DNA of 12,950 bases from Alphaproteobacteria bacterium (lineage in GTDB: Bacteria > Myxococcota_A > UBA796 > GCA-2862545): assembly GCA_020632885.1 (NCBI GenBank), contig JACKEQ010000072.1:1-12950 (forward strand), read 5' to 3'. Positions within the stretch are counted from its first letter, which is position 1, and the number at the start of each line of letters is the position of its first letter. Below the pieces are notes generated by a model. It was not told the DNA's origin and did no database searches. It saw only the letters and a list, made by a program, of their open reading frames with translations. The translations under genes were made by a program, and so were the position numbers. Below are positions 9,007 through 12,950 of this stretch, in pieces.

Positions 9007-9041
9007 ACCCCCGGACTATTCCAGACGGAACAGGCCGGGGG
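9003..9041 (-). terminator. Rho-independent terminator of the atp cluster
   Basis: The arms CCCCCGG and CCGGGGG (9008-9014 and 9035-9041) enclose an inner TTCC/GGAA stem with loop AGAC. On the minus strand the hairpin is followed by TTTGT (9007-9003). It lies 45 bases past the atpE stop and would separate the atp transcript from the envelope block. Confidence 0.6.
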
Positions 9042-9047
9042 TGGCGA

Positions 9048-9065
9048 CCCCGCGCGAGCGCGGGG
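9048..9065. other. Strong GC hairpin after atpE
   Basis: CCCCGCGC (9048-9055) and GCGCGGGG (9058-9065) are perfectly complementary with GA between, giving a seven-pair stem with a CGAG tetraloop. It sits 20 bases past the atpE stop, ahead of the terminator at 9003-9041, and has no T tract. It may stabilise the atp mRNA 3' end or aid termination. Confidence 0.55.
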
Positions 9066-9085
9066 CGGAGCGCTCGTCCTCGGGA

Positions 9086-9391
9086 TCAGTGACCCTGGAG
9101 GAGGAACGCGACGACGAACGCGAAGAGGACGAGGGACTCGATGAAGGCGAGACCGAGGATGAACGAGGCGCCCATCTTCTCGACCGACTGCGGGTTCCGG
9201 CTGACGGACTCGAAGTAGCCGCGGGCAGCGTTGCCCTGGCCCATCGTGCCACCGAGGGCGGCGAGGCCCATGGCGAGTCCGGCGCCCACGCCCCAGCCCC
9301 AGGTGGAGCCGGCGGCGCCCGTCTGCGCGTAAGCGCCCTGGCTGACGAGCAGCAGGGTCGCGGCGACCATCAGGGGCATCAGGTTCTTCAT
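9086..9391 (-). CDS. atpE: ATP synthase F0 subunit c
   Basis: A 101-residue proteolipid. Residues 1-22 (MKNLMPLMVAATLLLVSQGAYA) look like a signal peptide, a known feature of deltaproteobacterial c subunits. Then come two membrane helices, about 32-55 and 73-99, joined by the polar loop ARGYFESVSRNPQ (56-68) that contacts the central stalk. The ion-binding carboxylate is Glu85 in AFIESLVLF. Gln52 and Ser86 match residues that help bind sodium in Na+-type c rings, but the Thr and Tyr of that signature are replaced by Leu87 and Phe90, so proton coupling is more likely. The ATG follows AGGAG with ideal spacing. It lies 97 bases after atpB and ends the cluster before the terminator. It forms the rotating ring of the F0 motor. 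Confidence 0.93.
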   Translation of the reverse strand: MKNLMPLMVAATLLLVSQGAYAQTGAAGSTWGWGVGAGLAMGLAALGGTMGQGNAARGYFESVSRNPQSVEKMGASFILGLAFIESLVLFAFVVAFLLQGH

Positions 9392-9488
9392 GTTCTCCTC
9401 CAGTCCCCGGGGGACAAGGCTTCGTAAGGGTGGTTGAGGGTTCAGCCCGCGCGGAGCGGGCGGGAGCGTGTGGAGGACGTGGACGTCC

Positions 9489-10277
9489 TCAGTGCGCGGC
9501 CTCCGCGTGCCCATCGCCGTGATCGTGGTGATCGTGGGGGAGGGACAGGCCGATGTAGACCGACGAGAGCAGCGAGAACACGAACGCCTGCACGAAGGAG
9601 ACGAACGTGGCCAGCGCGAGCAGGAAGGCCGGCACGACGATGGGCGCGAGGCCGCTGATGATCGTGAAGACCTGGTGGTCGCCGAAGAGGTTGCCGGTGA
9701 GCCGCACGGACAGCGTGACCGGGCGGAGGATCAGCGACAGCGACTCGAGCGAGAAGAGGAAGGGCGCCAGGATCAGGCTCGGACCCGCGAGGTGCTTGAG
9801 GAAGCCCACGGGATCCCGCGAGAGACCGACCCACATGAAGAGCAGGAAGCTCGCGATCGCCATGCCGACATTCGTGTTGATGTTGTCGGTGGGCGGGAGC
9901 ATGCCGGGCAGGAGGCCCTGGAGGTTGCAGAGGAGGATGAAGAGGAACAACGTGGCGATGTACGCCGAGTAGTTCTTCACCTCGTGCTTGGGCATGGAGT
10001 CGCCCATCATGTTGCGGATGAACGACCCGAGCAGCTCGGCCAGCGTGAGGATGGAGAGCTTGTCGGAGGACTGGAAGCGCTCGTGCTCCGGCTTGGCGAG
10101 CTGGCGCGTGAGGCTCATCCGGGCGACCACCGCGAAGAGCAGCACGAGGGCCGAGCTCAGGCACGCGGACAGGAACACCACGGTGAAGTTGAAGTCCGGG
10201 GACCCGACCATCGCGCCGAGCACGTCGTGGTCGATCGCGGGGACGATGTTGAGCCAGGAGAATCCCGAAGCGATCAC
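9489..10277 (-). CDS. atpB: ATP synthase F0 subunit a
   Basis: A 262-residue polytopic inner-membrane protein, typical length for the family. It forms the half-channels through which protons reach the c ring. The helices are visible at about 33-53, 105-130, 136-152, 165-187, 203-221 and 222-245. The essential Arg is Arg192 in LSVRLTGNLFGDH (189-201), with the conserved Asn and Gly. SFIRNMMGD (85-93) and SLESLSLILRP (176-186) also fit subunit a. The GTG start follows GGAGG with 5 bases spacing and overlaps the atpI stop as GTGA. The C-terminal tail LPHDHHDHGDGH (247-258) is His-rich and extra to the core fold, and could bind metal. No alternative identity is plausible. Confidence 0.95.
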   Translation of the reverse strand: MIASGFSWLNIVPAIDHDVLGAMVGSPDFNFTVVFLSACLSSALVLLFAVVARMSLTRQLAKPEHERFQSSDKLSILTLAELLGSFIRNMMGDSMPKHEVKNYSAYIATLFLFILLCNLQGLLPGMLPPTDNINTNVGMAIASFLLFMWVGLSRDPVGFLKHLAGPSLILAPFLFSLESLSLILRPVTLSVRLTGNLFGDHQVFTIISGLAPIVVPAFLLALATFVSFVQAFVFSLLSSVYIGLSLPHDHHDHGDGHAEAAH

Positions 10278-10660
10278 GACGCCTCCAGGGGACGGTTCAG
10301 GTCGGCAGCGGCGTGGACCACCGCCGAGAGGGTGAGCGCCGTGAACGCGAGCACGACCCCCGCGAGCACGGCGTGGATGCCGGCGACGGAGGCGATGGCT
10401 GCGACGGCCAGCAGGGTGATGACGAAGCGGCCCTGGAGCACCAGCACGCCCAGCGTGCCGTTGCCGCCGCCCACGAGGACCCGGTTGAGCTGGCCCACCG
10501 TGGCCGCGAGCACCAGGAGATCCAGGAGGATCACGCCGCCCGCGAGGAAGAAGCCCGCGGGGAGCCCGTGCCCGCCGACCCATGCCCACACGCCGACGGC
10601 CAGCATCCCCGCCAGGGTGATGCGGCAGGTGTCGCGCAGGATGGAGGAGGTGTCGGCCAT
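10274..10660 (-). CDS. atpI: AtpI-like F0 assembly protein
   Basis: A 128-residue protein with four hydrophobic helices (about 14-30, 33-56, 76-95 and 98-118) and short polar ends. It lies directly before atpB, with a 4-base overlap, the usual place of atpI, whose product is a small membrane protein that helps assemble the c ring and supplies Mg2+ in some bacteria. The sequence is poorly conserved in this family, so position and topology carry the call. The chosen ATG at 10660 gives MADTSSILRD before the first helix; longer upstream starts read through non-coding sequence. No Shine-Dalgarno sequence is visible. It opens the cluster next to the divergent gap. An unrelated four-helix protein remains possible. 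Confidence 0.65.
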   Translation of the reverse strand: MADTSSILRDTCRITLAGMLAVGVWAWVGGHGLPAGFFLAGGVILLDLLVLAATVGQLNRVLVGGGNGTLGVLVLQGRFVITLLAVAAIASVAGIHAVLAGVVLAFTALTLSAVVHAAADLNRPLEAS

Positions 10661-10830
10661 AGGGGTGGGAACGCTCTGGGGTCGAAGGAACGCACGGCTA
10701 TCGGGCGCTCCGGGGTGGGGCAACTCCCATGCAACACAACGCGGCAAGGCCCGCGGGGATCGGGGCGGACACCGCGCGTAAGCGTCCGATCGGGGGTGGG
10801 CGGGTACTCCTTCTGCGTCAGGAGGACCCC
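10661..10830. promoter_or_regulatory. Divergent intergenic region before atpI
   Basis: This gap holds the start regions of the atp cluster (minus) and the barrel gene (plus). GGGGTGGG occurs three times (10662, 10712, 10793). GCAAC appears at 10720-10724 and 10731-10735, one helical turn apart, followed by a related ACAAC. On the minus strand TTGCCC is followed by only a poor -10 (GATAGC). GATCGGGG repeats at 10758 and 10788. No convincing consensus promoter was found for either gene. AGGAGG at 10820 serves the plus-strand gene. Confidence 0.4.
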
Positions 10831-11489
10831 ATGATCACGGCACTGCTCACCACCGCACTCGCGTCCGAGCCCACCCCGTTCTTCCGCCATGCGATCGGCG
10901 CCACGGACCTCGAGGCAGGTCACGCCCGCGCGTCCCTCTCCACGGGGCTGGCCGCCTGGGACCCCACCTCCGTCGGCGACTCGGTCGGGCTCGAGGTGTC
11001 GCCGGCGAAGGGCTCGTGCTGTTCGGGAACGGCTTCGGCACCGCGACGTTCAAGCGCGACACCGTCAACGCCACCGGCATGGCGGGCGCGCGCTTCGACC
11101 TCTACCGGAACGACCACGTCGCGGTCGCGGCCTTCGGGGGGCTCCGCTACGGCGCCGTGCTGGGCTCGTGGGAGGACGATCCGGCCTGGCGGCTCTCCGG
11201 CGGGCTCGCGCTGCACGTCGCACCCGGGGACATCTGGGCGATGGACGTGACCACCAACCTGCTGTCGGTGCCGCTGTTCGACGAGGACGCACCCACCCAG
11301 ACCGCCGTGGACCTCTTCTGGCACACCCAGATCGTCCAGAGCTGGCAGCTCACCGAGACCAGCCAGCTCCGCGTGGGCATCGAGCCCCTGCCCTACGTGG
11401 CGATCCGGAAGCGGATCGCGAAGCGCGTGTGGGTGGAGCCGGCCGTCGGCGCGCTCATGACGGCCGTGAAGCTGGAGGCCGTCCTCTGA
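10831..11489 (+). pseudogene. Frameshifted envelope beta-barrel-like protein gene
   Basis: Translation starts at ATG 10831, five bases after AGGAGG. It reads a short leader (MITALLTTALA) and about 60 residues up to SPAK, then leaves the coding frame near 11010. The same protein continues one frame away as LVLFGNGFGTATF and ends at 11489. Restoring one G in the run at 11010-11012 joins them into one 219-residue protein. Coding character (alternating aromatic and hydrophobic residues, high third-position GC) is equally good on both sides, so the shift is recent or a sequencing error. Strands such as MAGARFDLYRNDHVAVAAFG and a terminal WVEPAVGALMTAVKL suggest a small outer-membrane barrel with no recognised family. 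AAGGG is not a standard slippery site, so programmed frameshifting is unlikely. Confidence 0.75.
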
Positions 11490-11501
11490 GCTTGTCGCCA
11501 G

Positions 11502-11541
11502 TTGTATCACCTGATAGATATATATCTGGTAGGTGATTCAA
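11502..11541. promoter_or_regulatory. AT-rich dyad, candidate ArsR operator
   Basis: ATCACCT (11506-11512) is repeated inverted as AGGTGAT (11531-11537) around the perfect palindrome AGATATATATCT (11516-11527), with three mismatched bases on each side. TTG (11502-11504) and CAA (11539-11541) extend the symmetry. The right arm contains the Shine-Dalgarno AGGTG. A weak promoter (TTGTCG at 11492, then TAGATA at 11515 after 17 bases) overlaps the left half. Such a site, directly before an ArsR gene, fits repression by its own product. AT content stands far above the surroundings. Confidence 0.65.
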
Positions 11542-11885
11542 TGGTGGCGAGCCCCCTCGATCAGACCTTCGCGGCCCTGGCGTCCCCCGTGCGCCGGGAG
11601 ATCCTGGGCAGGCTGGCCCGCGGGGAGGCCACCGTGGGCGAGCTCGTGGAGCTCGTGCACGTCAGCCAGCCGGCCGTGAGCAAGCACCTCCGGGTGCTCG
11701 AGCGCGCCGGGCTCGTGGCGCGCAGCCCGGCTCCGGAGGACGGTCGCTACCACCGGTGCCGGATCGAGCCCGCGCCCCTGCGCGAGGCGTTCGGCTGGCT
11801 CGGAGACTACCAGCGGTTCTGGGACGAGAGCCTCGACCGTCTGGCGGCCTATCTCGACGAGCTCCAGTCCAGGGAGGACGCGTGA
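11541..11885 (+). CDS. ArsR-family transcriptional repressor
   Basis: A 114-residue winged helix-turn-helix protein, typical ArsR/SmtB length. Residues about 10-26 (FAALASPVRREILGRLA) are the usual first helix, and TVGELVELVHVSQPAVSKHL (31-50) is the DNA-binding helix-turn-helix, followed by RVLERAGLVARS. The metal-binding Cys-x-Cys motif of ArsR or SmtB is missing (only one Cys, Cys73), so it is probably not a metal sensor; it belongs to the group found beside AHSA1-domain genes. The ATG is preferred to an upstream TTG at 11502 because AGGTG lies 5 bases before it and the upstream residues fall in the operator. The stop overlaps the next start as GTGA. It probably represses its own operon. 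Confidence 0.93.
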   Translation: MVASPLDQTFAALASPVRREILGRLARGEATVGELVELVHVSQPAVSKHLRVLERAGLVARSPAPEDGRYHRCRIEPAPLREAFGWLGDYQRFWDESLDRLAAYLDELQSREDA

Positions 11886-12355
11886 ACGAGCCCGAAGCCC
11901 AGCGCACCCACGTCATCGAGCGCACCTTCGACGCGCCGGCCGCGCTCGTGTTCGCCGCCTACAGCGAGCCCGCGCACCTCTTCCGGTGGTTCGGACCCAG
12001 GGGCTACCCGCTCGAGGTCTGCGAGGTGGACTTCAGGGTGGGAGGCCGCTTCCGCATGGCCATGCGCGAGGAGGCGAGCGGCGCGAGCATGCCGGCCTTC
12101 GGCGGCACCTACCTCGAGATCGTGCCGGACCGTCGCATCCGGTACGACAACGGGTTCGAGGGCGGCTTCCAGGACGCGGGCGAGCGCATGGAGGTCACGG
12201 TGGACCTCGAGGAGATCGACGGTCGCACGCACCTCACGCTGCGCACGGTGTTCGGGTCCGTGGCCATGAAGGAGGCCCACGTGGGCCGGGGCTACGGCGA
12301 GGGCACGAACAGCGCCTGGGACCAGCTCGCCGCGCTGCTCGTGGAGCTCGCGTGA
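11882..12355 (+). CDS. SRPBCC/AHSA1-domain protein
   Basis: A 157-residue single-domain protein of the START-like SRPBCC superfamily, AHSA1 (Aha1-C) group. Seen: VIERTFDAPAALVFAAYSEP (11-30), where family members carry the opening strand and helix, then LFRWFGPRGY (33-42), GGRFRMAM (54-61), FGGTYLEIVPDRRIRY (73-88), and a final helix GTNSAWDQLAALL (141-153). These proteins form a hydrophobic ligand cavity; the ligand and activity are unknown. GGAGG lies 4-5 bases before the GTG start. Overlaps of 4 bases with the genes on both sides make a tight operon, ArsR-AHSA1-hydrolase, a common combination in soil bacteria. Confidence 0.92.
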   Translation: MNEPEAQRTHVIERTFDAPAALVFAAYSEPAHLFRWFGPRGYPLEVCEVDFRVGGRFRMAMREEASGASMPAFGGTYLEIVPDRRIRYDNGFEGGFQDAGERMEVTVDLEEIDGRTHLTLRTVFGSVAMKEAHVGRGYGEGTNSAWDQLAALLVELA

Positions 12356-12950
12356 CGCACGCGACCTCGGCGGACGGCACGTCCATCGCCTGGGAGAGGC
12401 GCGGCGACACCGGACCCGTGCTGGTGCTGGTGGACGGCGCCATGGGGCACCGCGGCTTCGGGCCCATGCCCGCCTTGGCCGATCACCTCGCGGACGCCTT
12501 CCGGGTCGTGCTCTACGACCGGCGGGGGCGCGGGGACAGCGGCGACACCGCACCCTTCCACCGCGACCGGGAGGTGGAGGATCTGGCGGCGGTGGTGGAG
12601 GCCCAGGGCGAGAACGTCGCGCTGTTCGGCATCTCGTCCGGCGCCATGCTCGCCCTGCGCGGGGCCGCAGCGATCCCGGGGGTCCGCCAGGCCGTGGTCT
12701 TCGAGCCTCCGATGTACCTCGACGGCACGTTCGAGCCGGACCCACCGGACTTCCGGGAGCGCATCGACACCCTGCTGGCCGCGGGAGACCGCGACGGCGC
12801 CGTGAGCCTGTTCATGCGGGTGGTGGGCGTGCCCCGGCTCGGCGTCGCGATGATGCGCTGGATGTGGTGGGTGTGGCCGAAGCTCTGCGCCACCGCACAC
12901 ACGCTCCCCTACGACTTCGCGCAGCTCGGCGACACGCACCGCGGCGGGCC
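12352..12950 (+). CDS. Alpha/beta-fold hydrolase, truncated by window edge
   Basis: The GTG at 12352 overlaps the AHSA1 stop as GTGA; the frame stays open for 199 codons to the edge. Seen: VLVLVDGAMGHRG (23-35) with the region of the oxyanion hole, VVLYDRRGRGDSGD (52-65), typical of alpha/beta hydrolases, and the nucleophile elbow GISSGA (93-98), with Ser95 as the likely nucleophile. The acid and His of the triad should lie beyond the window. In relatives the elbow is usually GHSSG; here Ile replaces His. Its substrate cannot be told, though an ester or epoxide-type small molecule is the family norm. As third gene of the ArsR operon it is probably derepressed with the AHSA1 protein. Confidence 0.88.
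   Translation, partial: MTHATSADGTSIAWERRGDTGPVLVLVDGAMGHRGFGPMPALADHLADAFRVVLYDRRGRGDSGDTAPFHRDREVEDLAAVVEAQGENVALFGISSGAMLALRGAAAIPGVRQAVVFEPPMYLDGTFEPDPPDFRERIDTLLAAGDRDGAVSLFMRVVGVPRLGVAMMRWMWWVWPKLCATAHTLPYDFAQLGDTHRGG

Noticed and set aside
9086..9391. Sodium-type ATP synthase
   Set aside because: Only part of the sodium-binding signature is present (Thr and Tyr missing), so it is reported only as ambiguous.
10996..11020. Programmed -1 frameshifting in the barrel gene
   Set aside because: No X-XXY-YYZ heptamer or clear downstream structure was seen; a lost G in a short run explains it more simply.
11502..11540. Upstream TTG start for the ArsR repressor
   Set aside because: The extra 13 codons are made of the palindromic operator, and ATG 11541 has its own Shine-Dalgarno site.

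Overview
The window is very GC-rich, with high third-position GC in every gene, and looks like a chromosomal stretch of a myxobacterium-like Myxococcota (the former Deltaproteobacteria). Supporting signs are a small secreted protein ending in a MYXO-CTERM-type tail (Gly-Cys, hydrophobic stretch, Arg-rich end), a Hanks-type Ser/Thr kinase with a transmembrane segment and extracytoplasmic domain, an OmpA protein with many thrombospondin type-3 repeats, and an ATP synthase c subunit with a cleavable-looking signal peptide. No rRNA, tRNA, insertion sequence, CRISPR array or phage gene was seen.

Layout. From about 178 to 8952 nine genes lie head to tail on the minus strand with overlaps or gaps of at most about 50 bases. 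In transcription order they are: a secreted protein with a possible LecA-like domain, a two-helix membrane protein, a 62-residue protein, an AbiEii-like nucleotidyltransferase, a MopE-like/MYXO-CTERM mini-protein, an OmpA/TSP3 outer-membrane protein, a secreted protein with a duplicated discoidin-like domain, the transmembrane Ser/Thr kinase, and a GNAT-like protein. The good promoter found for this block lies at 8977-9006. From 9086 to 10660, also on the minus strand, is a short ATP synthase cluster, atpI-atpB-atpE, closed by a hairpin terminator; atpF, H, A, G, D and C do not follow, so the ATP synthase genes are split.

A 170-base divergent gap (10661-10830) separates atpI from plus-strand genes. 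The first is an envelope beta-barrel-like gene carrying a single-base frameshift in a G run. It is followed by a compact three-gene operon with 4-base overlaps: an ArsR-type repressor, an AHSA1/SRPBCC-domain protein and an alpha/beta hydrolase that runs off the right edge. An AT-rich dyad of about 40 bases overlaps the ArsR ribosome binding site and is the obvious candidate autoregulatory operator.

Working together. The minus-strand block is dominated by envelope, adhesion-like and sensing proteins, with a possible toxin-antitoxin-like pair embedded in it. The most unusual items are the nucleotidyltransferase with its small partner, the MopE/MYXO-CTERM mini-protein whose stop overlaps the OmpA start, the ArsR dyad, and the recurrent very short, uncharged signal peptides.
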